Below are positions 1 to 7,742 of a stretch of 8,070 nucleotides of DNA, piece after piece. Each line of letters begins with the position of its first letter. Position 1 is the first letter of the stretch. Below the pieces are notes generated by a model, which saw nothing but the letters and a program-made list of their open reading frames with translations, was not told the DNA's origin and ran no database searches. The translations under genes were made by a program, and so were the position numbers. The stretch is from Caldifarciminota bacterium (GTDB lineage Bacteria > Hydrothermota > Tepidihabitantia > Tepidihabitantales > JAOUPE01): contig JAOUPE010000063.1 of NCBI GenBank assembly GCA_029880025.1, positions 1-8,070 of the forward strand. The letters run 5' to 3'.

Positions 1-3
1 ACC

Positions 4-96
4 GGGGGGCAGACTCGGGAACAGACAGGGGGGCTGAAACATATCAACCGTTTAAGACCCCTAAGTAACCTGGGGGGTTGGTTCGGGGGCTGGTTC
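4..96. repeat. Interrupted G-rich repeat downstream of the giant gene
   Basis: Four 12-13 base units on the + strand begin with G5-G6 and end in C: GGGGGGCAGACTC (4-16), GGGGGGCTGAAAC (28-40), GGGGGGTTGGTTC (72-84) and GGGGGCTGGTTC (85-96). The last two are adjacent and nearly identical. The tract contrasts with the AT-rich genes and may continue beyond the left edge. No gene is evident here and no clear terminator follows the giant gene. Confidence 0.5.
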
Positions 97-146
97 CTGG
101 GTCGTCTCTTAGACTGGAGTTATATCCTTGAATTACTCTTGGTCTA

Positions 147-3100
147 CTATTTCAATAATATGGTTTTCTTGGTATCTTTGAAGTCCTCAGTCTGTAAACG
201 ATAGAAATAAATGCCTTGAGCCAATCTTCCATTCCGGTCATCTTTACCATCCCAGTTCAAATTATAATTACCCGGTTTCATTTTGCCATCAATTAGAGTT
301 CTAATCCTTCTTCCCATAATATCATAAATAAAGAGCGAAACTTTGCATTCTTTAGGCAGAGCAAAAGATATTTTCGTTAAGCCCTTGAATGGATTCGGTC
401 GATTCTGGTAAAGGGCATAGCGTCTTATATCTCCTCTATTACCCTGAGCACCACCGCCACCTGATGAATCAGAAAGACTCACCTCGTAAACCTTCAATTC
501 GGCAAGCATCGCATAACTTCCTAATACCCTTTCTATCTCCTTACCTATCTCTAAGTCATTCTCATAAGTCTCTTTCGGCAAAAGGACATAGACAGTCTCA
601 GGAATATACGGTTCATAGATAACCTCGGTAATAAAGGTTGTATCGACGGATATCTCTTCTCGCCATTGACTTGAGCCTTCCCGATAGACTATTGCTCTTA
701 AGACGTAATTAGATTTCGGGGCAAGATAAGGAAGGTTATAAACCAGCGGAGAACTGCTGTAATCGCAGGAAAATCCGCCATAATTAACAAAACCGTCTCT
801 CTGCTCGCAATAAGTCGAGGGTATGCTATCGCCTATCTTAACCGAGATATATTCGCTCAGTTTATTGTCGGCTGGGTTATGTTCATATCGACTGAATTTC
901 ACTTCATACAAACTTTCCGAAAGGACAGTTTCGGTCCAGATAGCATTTATGACAATTTTCGGGTCAATATTAATCCCGCCTGCTCCATCGCCAGTTGCTT
1001 TTTGTGCTTCAATTGAGATGTGCGGATATCTTGATGCATTTTCAGTCTCGCTCAGATTAACTATATCACCTTGAATCCAGGCGTAGATTTCATAGTTCAA
1101 GGAATCAATCTTTTCTTGCCATGCTACGACATCCTGGGTCGATAGAACCGGATAATCCGATTCTTGAGTTGGACTCTGGCTGATATCCTCAACTTCGGAC
1201 CAATCTGAAACATCACTATTTATATTGCGTATTCTTCGATAAATCTCCCCCGGTTCTCCTTCTTTCCAGGCGACCATTATATTTTCACCGTAAGATTCGA
1301 CTACCGAATGTTCTGATATGACCATAGGCGATTTTGAAACGTTATAGATATCTGACCATTCTATCGGTTGTTCTGGGTCAATAGGTTGAAGCGAAGTGCG
1401 GTAATATATCTCACCTTTTTGTTCCCAGACAATATGGACATAATCACCTGGGGTTATTGCAATAGAGGGTGATTTCAGACTTTCACCCGAAGCAACTTCA
1501 TTTGGTTGTGGGGCAATATCTTCGGTTACATCGAAGACAGAAAAGTTAATTCTTGAATTATCACTCATCGGATCTTTAGTGGAGAAGGTAGAATAAGAAT
1601 AATTAGCTAATTCGGACGGATAAGACGGTGCAACTGCTGGTTGCTTTGGTTTCCAGGATTCATTTCCGCCAAAGATAACGATTGTGTCCCAGGTGCTATC
1701 CGGTTTCAGAATCTGGCAAAATACGGTATCATTTTTTAGATAAGTGATTCTTGGCAAACCAGAAGTGTCGAGGGCAATAGAAGGATAAGAGCCAGAATCA
1801 ACCTCTACTACATCGTCCCAGGTGACACCTTCATCGGTTGATTTTGTATAGTCGATTGTAGAGCCGGTATTAAAGACCATATGAATATTCCCAGTCTTGG
1901 AATCAAGTGTTAGCAATTGGGCGTTACTCGGACCAGTTGCTTGGTCAAATGGCACAGACCACTCTGGCAATTTTACTTTCCCGCTATTTATCCAATACCA
2001 AGGTGGCAACGAATTATCCTGTTCGGTCCAGGCTATAAATAACCATTTATTCCCCGATTTTCTCGATATACAAGCTTGCGGAAAATCTGACCAGTATTCA
2101 TACACTATAGATAATTCCATTGGTTCACCCCAATTACTCCCATTTCGTCTATTATAGTATAAAATGCCCGGGGGATCAACCCAAACCAAGTAATTACCTT
2201 TATCGACAAACACAGGAGAAGAAGAACGGAGAAGATATCTGCCATCAATCGTCCGGTAAAACTCGCGCTGCCAGCTATATTGACCTCCTTGTCTCACACC
2301 TTTCCAAACTAAAACAGAGTCAAGAGTCCCAATGGCAATGTATAAATCAGTCCCATTTGCCACAATTGAGTAATTAAGAGAGTCTCCAGGAGGACGTGGT
2401 GCATATTCAGGAACCGGTATCGGGTCGCTCCAATTAGGATTCGGAGGAGGAGGATATGGAGGTGGATTTTTGTAACGTAAATAAATTTGCCCGTTATGGA
2501 TGTATGTAACAATTATTCTTCTTTCCGAATCCAATAAAATGGCGGGCAAAGAGAAATATGGATAAGGATCATACCAATAATAATTAGGTCCATCTTGAAG
2601 TCGAATAAATCTTTCAGGTGAAAAATCTTCATGATACTTCCAGCATTGCAATACCCCATATGCTTCATTGTTCACCATCGCCAAGTAAGCAGTGTCACCA
2701 TGCATGAATAAAGAGAGCGGTGGTACAGCGATGGGAATGCCCGGTGAACCGCCTGCATCCAAAACTACATGATCTGAATCTTCATCGTAATGCCAGCCAT
2801 TTTCATCTCTATGGCGAATATAACCGTGGATGCGGTAAGCTAGATTATGAAGATTATATTGCCCGAAAAGGACATAGGGAATATTTTGAGTATTTAGAGC
2901 CAAAGCCGGAAAATTAGTTCTTCCATAATCACCACCGCTACTTGGCACTCTTTCTTGTTTTGACCAGGTCATTCCATTATTGGTCGAATAAGTATAGACT
3001 ACCATAGTATCAGCCGCCCAACCATCATCTAAAGTATCAACCGTAACAAGATGCAGCTTGCCACCACCAGACGCAATTCTCGATGTATTGTTATACGCCG

Positions 3101-5438
3101 TCATTCTATTGAATCTTGAAATAACAATACCACCGGCGGTTCCAGGTACTACTTCACCACGTGAATATATATGATTCTCATTGTATGCAAACACCTTATA
3201 ATAATAAGTAGTTCCGTTTGTAAGTCCTTCGTCAACAAAAGGAGTTTCAGAGTGGTCGTGATTATCACTATGAACAACATCTCCTCCTGACACCTGGTAT
3301 CCTACAGAATAATGCTCTCCATCAGTTGGCTCCCAATTGACTGGACCATTCGTGCTTCTGACAATCAGCGTTCCATCGTTAATAGACAGTTTATCCCAGT
3401 TCAGTTTCATACTTTCATATCCAGGACTGGTTACAAGGTTACTAACCAATGAATATTTGGTTCTTACCCAAATCGTATTTGAGAAATTAGAAGAATCACA
3501 CGTTAGTGCTTGAACTCTATAAAAGTATATAATAGCAGGTTCTACATTATTATCATCATAATATCCTGTATAAACAGAACCTAAAACCCGGGGGCTAACA
3601 CTTATTAACTCCCAATTTTGATACTGTCTTTGCCGGTAAATTAGATATTGCCCTTCATTATGCGCATGATCAGTCCAACGCAATGGAACACAATTATGAG
3701 TTACATATCCAGATTGCAGATTATCTGGGGCATTTGGTTTTGTGCCAAAAAGATTAACATTATAGAGTTCATCAATATTGTCAAAATCCCATTTGGTTTT
3801 AAAGGTATTAATATCTATGTTCGCTACTCCAATCCAAATCCAATCTAATCCCGGTATATGGATACCTAGTAGTCTTAGTAGAGCTGCGAGTATTGCTCCA
3901 CAAGGCAACCAATCTCTGTGCACTTCATTTTTTATCTTTGTTAATGTTTGACCAATCTGGCTGCACCTATTCCATAAACCATCATCGTCAATCCCTAGAC
4001 TGTGGTCATTTGTCTGTGTATCATCAAACAAATCCCAAATGAAAGACATTACTGCACCTTCGACTAAAGTTCCATCAGTATTATTTAAATTTTCTCCTTT
4101 CCACCAAGGATTATTACTATTGTTAAAAGCATAATAATCCTCAATACTCCTTGTTCCCTCATCCACATTTTCACCAAATTCGTCAACCCAAATAGCTGGA
4201 CCAAGAAATTCAGCAAATCCCTCACTGAATGAAAAACCAGTAAAATTAAACGGACCCCAGGATGCAACTGTCCCTAAACTATGGTTCCCCCCACAAGCAA
4301 TTGAAAAATCAATCCATCCTCTAGGCACTTTTCCGCCAAATGCTTTTATCATAAAACAGTGTGCCCATTCATGTGAAGTTGTTGGTTGACCAGAACTGAA
4401 CCAAATATCACTTCTACTTGCTATATATATTTGGTCACTACCTGGAATTATGAATATCCCTGGTCCAAAATAAAAAGGAGGCAGATAAAATGTTCCTGCA
4501 CCTGGAAGCCAACCAGGGACTGGGTGAGTTACATTTACATAGTCATGAGTAATTTCAAGGTGATTATCAGTCCATTCATTGGATTTTCTAATATTTTCCA
4601 AAATCTGGCAAATATCTTGTTTATACCAGCCGTCGGGATTACCCCAAATATCGAAATTTTTATATTCGCTATGATTTCCATTTACTTGAAACTCGTGTGT
4701 AGCAAGAAGATAAATTGAAGGAAATCCTAAGAAACCATGAACTTCTCCAACAGGATTCTCTGAAAAGACAATAATCTCATAAGTGCCGTTTCCGATATCA
4801 AATGTTTGGTTGTAGGTTCCGTCGGAGTTTGTATACCATACTCTTCCATCCAGTCTGCCATTCTTTACTAGACCCATTTTTATTTTATTTGCATTTAACC
4901 AATTGTTTTGCTCATTCTTTTTTTGATATCTTACAGTACCAGTAACTTGAACACTATAAACATATTGGTCTTGAGGAGAATCATCTCCTGGAAGATTAAA
5001 AATATAGTCCAATAAACCGGTATCACTCCACACTACCATATCGTCATAACTTGCAACGAAAAAGTTTGCTATCTCCTGCCAATGGACACTATCTAATATT
5101 GAAGGAGATACCTTAGCAGCTATTTGATAAGCTCCCTGTCTATCAATCCTTAAATCAAAAATAATATCTATTGAATCACCTGGTAAAAAATCTCTAATTA
5201 TTGGTAGCTGTTGTTGTCCGTCAGTTAAAACCATTCCTTCAGAAGGAAGTACAAGGTCAATAATCGTTCCTGGTAGGGTATCCGATGCAATTATTGATAG
5301 GATGAGAGAAAAATCTTCACCTACAAGAGGTTCTCCACTTATTTGAAATTTTGTCTTATAGCAGACTGGTCTTATCCAAATACTTCCGTTGGCTATAAGA
5401 ACTAGAGCACAAATACTGAAGGTTATCTTTTTAATCAT
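147..5438 (-). CDS. Giant exported protein: probable gluzincin-type zinc peptidase with FN3, BNR-like propeller and C-terminal sorting domain
   Basis: 1763 residues. A signal peptide is seen at 1-18 (KK, then a hydrophobic run, plausible cut after ANG at 16-18). Residues 25-130 look like an Ig-like domain and 160-255 like a carboxypeptidase-regulatory/CNA-B-like beta domain. Residues 270-560 carry HEWAH (356-360) and SEGFAEF (405-411), the pattern of gluzincin zinc peptidases, followed by EGAVMSFIWDLFDD (460-473). Two FN3 domains lie at about 568-660 and 662-770. Residues 775-1520 are BNR-like propeller repeats, with Asp-box motifs STNNGMTW (818-825) and STDEGVTW (1200-1207) and many strands of the type VHIVWE..EIYYR. 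A further beta module spans about 1505-1655, then a Gly-rich linker and a type A sorting/FlgD-like domain (1673-1763). The start is fixed by AAGGAGGG upstream. The role is inferred to be a secreted, surface-anchored peptidase; the substrate is unknown. The 3' half is clearly richer in G+C than the 5' half. Confidence 0.9.
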   Translation of the reverse strand: MIKKITFSICALVLIANGSIWIRPVCYKTKFQISGEPLVGEDFSLILSIIASDTLPGTIIDLVLPSEGMVLTDGQQQLPIIRDFLPGDSIDIIFDLRIDRQGAYQIAAKVSPSILDSVHWQEIANFFVASYDDMVVWSDTGLLDYIFNLPGDDSPQDQYVYSVQVTGTVRYQKKNEQNNWLNANKIKMGLVKNGRLDGRVWYTNSDGTYNQTFDIGNGTYEIIVFSENPVGEVHGFLGFPSIYLLATHEFQVNGNHSEYKNFDIWGNPDGWYKQDICQILENIRKSNEWTDNHLEITHDYVNVTHPVPGWLPGAGTFYLPPFYFGPGIFIIPGSDQIYIASRSDIWFSSGQPTTSHEWAHCFMIKAFGGKVPRGWIDFSIACGGNHSLGTVASWGPFNFTGFSFSEGFAEFLGPAIWVDEFGENVDEGTRSIEDYYAFNNSNNPWWKGENLNNTDGTLVEGAVMSFIWDLFDDTQTNDHSLGIDDDGLWNRCSQIGQTLTKIKNEVHRDWLPCGAILAALLRLLGIHIPGLDWIWIGVANIDINTFKTKWDFDNIDELYNVNLFGTKPNAPDNLQSGYVTHNCVPLRWTDHAHNEGQYLIYRQRQYQNWELISVSPRVLGSVYTGYYDDNNVEPAIIYFYRVQALTCDSSNFSNTIWVRTKYSLVSNLVTSPGYESMKLNWDKLSINDGTLIVRSTNGPVNWEPTDGEHYSVGYQVSGGDVVHSDNHDHSETPFVDEGLTNGTTYYYKVFAYNENHIYSRGEVVPGTAGGIVISRFNRMTAYNNTSRIASGGGKLHLVTVDTLDDGWAADTMVVYTYSTNNGMTWSKQERVPSSGGDYGRTNFPALALNTQNIPYVLFGQYNLHNLAYRIHGYIRHRDENGWHYDEDSDHVVLDAGGSPGIPIAVPPLSLFMHGDTAYLAMVNNEAYGVLQCWKYHEDFSPERFIRLQDGPNYYWYDPYPYFSLPAILLDSERRIIVTYIHNGQIYLRYKNPPPYPPPPNPNWSDPIPVPEYAPRPPGDSLNYSIVANGTDLYIAIGTLDSVLVWKGVRQGGQYSWQREFYRTIDGRYLLRSSSPVFVDKGNYLVWVDPPGILYYNRRNGSNWGEPMELSIVYEYWSDFPQACISRKSGNKWLFIAWTEQDNSLPPWYWINSGKVKLPEWSVPFDQATGPSNAQLLTLDSKTGNIHMVFNTGSTIDYTKSTDEGVTWDDVVEVDSGSYPSIALDTSGLPRITYLKNDTVFCQILKPDSTWDTIVIFGGNESWKPKQPAVAPSYPSELANYSYSTFSTKDPMSDNSRINFSVFDVTEDIAPQPNEVASGESLKSPSIAITPGDYVHIVWEQKGEIYYRTSLQPIDPEQPIEWSDIYNVSKSPMVISEHSVVESYGENIMVAWKEGEPGEIYRRIRNINSDVSDWSEVEDISQSPTQESDYPVLSTQDVVAWQEKIDSLNYEIYAWIQGDIVNLSETENASRYPHISIEAQKATGDGAGGINIDPKIVINAIWTETVLSESLYEVKFSRYEHNPADNKLSEYISVKIGDSIPSTYCEQRDGFVNYGGFSCDYSSSPLVYNLPYLAPKSNYVLRAIVYREGSSQWREEISVDTTFITEVIYEPYIPETVYVLLPKETYENDLEIGKEIERVLGSYAMLAELKVYEVSLSDSSGGGGAQGNRGDIRRYALYQNRPNPFKGLTKISFALPKECKVSLFIYDIMGRRIRTLIDGKMKPGNYNLNWDGKDDRNGRLAQGIYFYRLQTEDFKDTKKTILLK
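150..422 (-). other. C-terminal type A sorting / FlgD-like domain of the giant protein
   Basis: Residues 1673-1763. Recognisable landmarks in order are YQNRPNPF (1677-1684), ISFALP (1690-1695), IYDIMGRRIRTL (1704-1715), PGNYNLNWDGKDDRNGRLAQG (from 1722) and IYFYRL (1743-1748), ending in KKTILLK. This is the usual form of the type IX secretion sorting domain in Bacteroidota and in several FCB-related candidate phyla, where it directs export through the outer membrane and is often removed. Whether this organism has a type IX system cannot be seen from the window. Confidence 0.85.
3759..4631 (-). other. Putative zinc metallopeptidase module within the giant protein
   Basis: Residues about 270-560 of the 1763-residue protein. 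Seen: H356-E357-W-A-H360 and, 45 residues later, F404-S-E406-G-F-A-E-F411. In peptidase clan MA the two His and a downstream Glu bind zinc and the Glu of HExxH is the catalytic base; M1 aminopeptidases have the closely similar NEGFA as third-ligand motif. The spacing here is longer than the 18 residues of M1, so membership of M1 itself is unlikely. C361 and C382 in the insert could form a disulphide. The module is preceded by typical exported beta domains and followed by FN3 repeats. I do not recognise the exact family, and activity is inferred from motifs only. Confidence 0.7.
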
Positions 5439-5442
5439 TTTA

Positions 5443-5450
5443 CCCTCCTT
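5443..5450 (-). promoter_or_regulatory. Strong ribosome binding site of the giant gene, abutting the upstream stop
   Basis: AAGGAGGG lies 4 bases before the ATG at 5438. Its first base is the last base of the TAA stop of the preceding gene. This decides the start and implies that the two genes share an mRNA and may be translationally coupled. Confidence 0.8.
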
Positions 5451-6358
5451 TATTCAATTTTTTCTAAAATCCATAGTTCGAAACCAGTAGAACTTGCACG
5501 ACCCGTTTGATCATTAGCAGCAAAGACAATTTTCTCTCCACAAGGTGACCAATCAGGTTGGACAATAGTTGAATGACTATAAGGTATTGCTTTTAGTTCT
5601 TCATGAGTATTTGTATCAATTCTTAGTAAGTAAAGGTCTCCAGTGGTATAAAAGGCCCACGATGTTGTTCCAACAAGAAGTTTTGAGCTTTGAGGTGAGA
5701 ATTTGGACCAAAATATTTGAAGGAAATTTTTGCTGCTATCGCCAGCAAGAAAATATAAAATTCCTTTAAAAAAGAGTAAAGAATCGTCTTTAATATCAAA
5801 TCCTTGCAATTCATCAAATGACTCGTTCAATTCTAAAACGAGGTTTTCAGAACTATCAATAAAACTGTATTTATAAAATCCTAGCCCGTTACGAAAATAA
5901 TAAATTTCATTTATGTCTTTACCAAACTCTACATCCTTGATCGAAACTTCAATTTGTAGTGTGTCTACCATAACCCCAGATGTGTCAACGATTATTATAG
6001 ATGAAGTGTCGTAAAATATATCTCCAGTTGTTAAAATTAATTTTTCACCATCAGGTGAAATCGCCAAAGAACCAAAAATGCCATCAAGCAGTAATCTATC
6101 AACAGAACCTTCAATATTTATAACTCTTAGATGTCCTCCATTTTTAACCGAGTTGCCAATATCAGCTAGCAAATAAAAAATTTTACTTCCATCAGGGGAA
6201 AAGACAGGATTAAAAGCAGAGTAACCCTCTTTTCTTAAAAGTAACTTCAACTTTTTATTCCTCCTAAAAAAGATAAACCAATCACAATTAATGTTTAACA
6301 ATAACAAAACAAAAATCGCAATCATAAATAATAATAGAAATTTCACACTTTTATTCAT
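5450..6358 (-). CDS. Membrane-anchored or lipoprotein-like TolB/PD40-type beta-propeller protein
   Basis: 302 residues. The N-terminus has K4/K6, then a long hydrophobic segment (about 7-24) ending NINC (22-25). C25 could be a lipidation site, but the expected Leu at -3 is Asn, so the lipobox is degenerate and an uncleaved anchor is equally possible. The rest shows repeated PD40/WD40-like motifs: FSPDGSKIFY (53-62), ISPDGEKLIL (100-109), a degenerate DVEFGKDINEIYY (142-154), FSPQSSKLLV (220-229) and WSPCGEKIVF (270-279). Such repeats form TolB-type propellers that usually bind other envelope proteins; the specific partner is unknown. AAGGA (6365-6369) lies 6 bases before the ATG. The gene sits between two sorting-domain proteins but has no such tail, so it probably stays in the envelope, possibly as an accessory to the downstream peptidase-like protein. 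The latter is inference. Confidence 0.8.
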   Translation of the reverse strand: MNKSVKFLLLFMIAIFVLLLLNINCDWFIFFRRNKKLKLLLRKEGYSAFNPVFSPDGSKIFYLLADIGNSVKNGGHLRVINIEGSVDRLLLDGIFGSLAISPDGEKLILTTGDIFYDTSSIIIVDTSGVMVDTLQIEVSIKDVEFGKDINEIYYFRNGLGFYKYSFIDSSENLVLELNESFDELQGFDIKDDSLLFFKGILYFLAGDSSKNFLQIFWSKFSPQSSKLLVGTTSWAFYTTGDLYLLRIDTNTHEELKAIPYSHSTIVQPDWSPCGEKIVFAANDQTGRASSTGFELWILEKIE

Positions 6359-6458
6359 AATTCATCCTTGTTAAATATTATTATTACTCTCATCACTCAA
6401 ATTAATTAGAAGAATAATTGATTGAAATAATTGAAAACATACGATTGTCATACCTAAG
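6359..6458. other. AT-rich spacer between the kelch gene and the PD40 gene
   Basis: One hundred bases with no ORF and no convincing rho-independent terminator. It contains a 9-base direct repeat AATAATTGA (6413-6421 and 6426-6434) and the AAGGA ribosome binding site of the next gene. No clear promoter is visible, so read-through from the kelch gene is the simplest view. Confidence 0.5.
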
Positions 6459-7742
6459 TCATTTCAGTTTTATCATTTTCATTATTAATATTGTACCATC
6501 TGCTTCCATATTGAGGAAATAGGTCCCAGCAGATAGTTTTCTGTTAGTATAGTCTTCCCCATCCCATTTTAGCTCATGAAAACCAGCACTTTGCTTACCA
6601 TTAAATAATGCCTTAACCTCCTTTCCAGAACTATCATAAATACTAATTCGGACTACTTTAGATTTAGTTAAGGTATATGTAATTTTAAGATTTTTGTTAA
6701 ATAGCCCAGGTAAGACTCTAAGAGTTATACCTGTAGTGTTACGTGCGATGACTTCTTCTATCCCAAGCCCTCTCGAATACCAGACATCGTTTTTATCAAT
6801 ATTGTCATTTCCTCCCAATACCCACATTTTATCAATGAAGGTAACCGATGCATGACCCCACCTACCTGACCATTCTGCTGAGTCAATAGCACAGATCCAG
6901 CTTGCACCATCATTAGTATACCATACATCATTCCTAAGACCTCCAAAATCAGCTCCTCCCATAACCCAGATTTTATTATTAAAGACAACGGATATATTAG
7001 TAGCCCATCTGCCTGGCCATCCAGCCGAAGCTGTTATTTGCATCCAGTTTATACCGTCGGAAGAACACCAGACGTCGTTCCTTGGCAACCCGTCATGTCC
7101 TCCCAATAACCACATCTTAATATCAAAGACAACAGATGTGTGGTAAGCCCTTCTTGACCATTGAGCCGAAGCTGTCGCTTGTGACCAATTGACACCATCA
7201 GAAGAAAACCAGACGTCATTTCTATATCCACTAAAATTTAATCCTCCGATAATCCAAATTTTGTTATCAAAGACAACCGATGTGTGATATGACCTTACCA
7301 GCCATCCAGCTGAGTTAGTTGCACAAGTCCAATTAACACCGTTGCTAGAGTACCAAACATCATTCAATAAAACATATCCATTAGTAAAACCCCCAAGTAT
7401 CCAAATTTTGTTATCAAAGACCACAGAAGTATGACCGTATCTACCTGGCCAACCGGCCGAATCAGTTGCGCAAGTCCAATCTATGCCATTACTCGAATAC
7501 CAGACATCGGTTTTACAACTATCTCTTGCATTACGTCCACCAAGAATCCATATTTTGTTATTAAAGACAACTGATGAGAAATCAGACCTTTTGGACCATC
7601 CAGCCGAATCAGTCGCACAAATCCATTCCATCTGAGCAAATATGAAAATAGGAGATAGAAAAACGGTGATGGTTATAATTACTAATACCTTAGCCCTGCA
7701 ATTTCGCCCCGCTCTTTTTAGAAGATTAAAAATTTCACTCAT
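6459..7742 (-). CDS. Exported six-bladed kelch-repeat protein with C-terminal sorting-like domain
   Basis: 427 residues. A basic n-region (K9, R10, R13, R16, K18) precedes a hydrophobic stretch (19-36) ending IFA, with likely signal-peptidase cleavage before Q37. Six tandem repeats of 47-49 residues follow (40-327). Each has W.....SA.W..R, then SVVFDNKIWILGG-like strands and NDVWYSSDG, the Gly-Gly and aromatic pattern of kelch blades, so a six-bladed propeller is expected. Residues 328-427 form a sorting/FlgD-like beta domain: ISIYDSSGKEVKALF, then ELKWDGEDY and KLSAGTYFLNM, ending MIKLK. The usual NPF near the start of that domain is replaced by LPGLFNKN (344-351). ATG is chosen because no other start lies near the signal peptide and AAGGGGG stands 4 bases upstream. 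Kelch propellers mediate binding; the ligand is unknown. Blades are very similar to each other, suggesting recent internal duplication. Confidence 0.88.
   Translation of the reverse strand: MSEIFNLLKRAGRNCRAKVLVIITITVFLSPIFIFAQMEWICATDSAGWSKRSDFSSVVFNNKIWILGGRNARDSCKTDVWYSSNGIDWTCATDSAGWPGRYGHTSVVFDNKIWILGGFTNGYVLLNDVWYSSNGVNWTCATNSAGWLVRSYHTSVVFDNKIWIIGGLNFSGYRNDVWFSSDGVNWSQATASAQWSRRAYHTSVVFDIKMWLLGGHDGLPRNDVWCSSDGINWMQITASAGWPGRWATNISVVFNNKIWVMGGADFGGLRNDVWYTNDGASWICAIDSAEWSGRWGHASVTFIDKMWVLGGNDNIDKNDVWYSRGLGIEEVIARNTTGITLRVLPGLFNKNLKITYTLTKSKVVRISIYDSSGKEVKALFNGKQSAGFHELKWDGEDYTNRKLSAGTYFLNMEADGTILIMKMIKLK
6462..6761 (-). other. C-terminal sorting/FlgD-like domain of the kelch protein
   Basis: Residues 328-427. 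It aligns by eye with the tail of the giant protein: KITYTL with KISFAL, ISIYDSSGKEVKAL with LFIYDIMGRRIRTL, ELKWDGEDYTNRKLSAGTYF with NLNWDGKDDRNGRLAQGIYF, and IKLK with ILLK. The N-terminal NPF landmark is lost. It probably has the same export role as the other tail; this is inferred. Confidence 0.75.
6762..7625 (-). repeat. Six tandem coding repeats (about 141-147 bp), one kelch blade each
   Basis: Blade boundaries by residue: 40-88, 89-137, 138-185, 186-232, 233-281, 282-327. Similarity is also visible in DNA: blades 2 and 3 share an identical stretch of over 20 bases containing AATTTTGTTATCAAAGAC (around 7254 and 7402 on the + strand), and TTATTAAAGACAAC recurs near 6975 and 7558. High nucleotide identity points to recent tandem expansion and possible copy-number change by recombination. 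Confidence 0.88.

Noticed and set aside
52..79. Possible terminator hairpin after the giant gene (ACCCC with GGGGT).
   Set aside because: Only about five pairs, a loop of about 12 bases and no T-run in the direction of transcription.
1..204. Open + strand frame from the left edge to a stop at 202-204, overlapping the end of the giant gene.
   Set aside because: No start is in view, the translation is low-complexity from the G-rich units, and the last third is antisense to the sorting domain. Another + frame that stops at 64-66 is equally open, so neither is supported.
4386..4718. 110-codon + strand ORF inside the giant gene.
   Set aside because: It is antisense to a region with clear coding sense (peptidase module) and shows no domain or signal peptide of its own.
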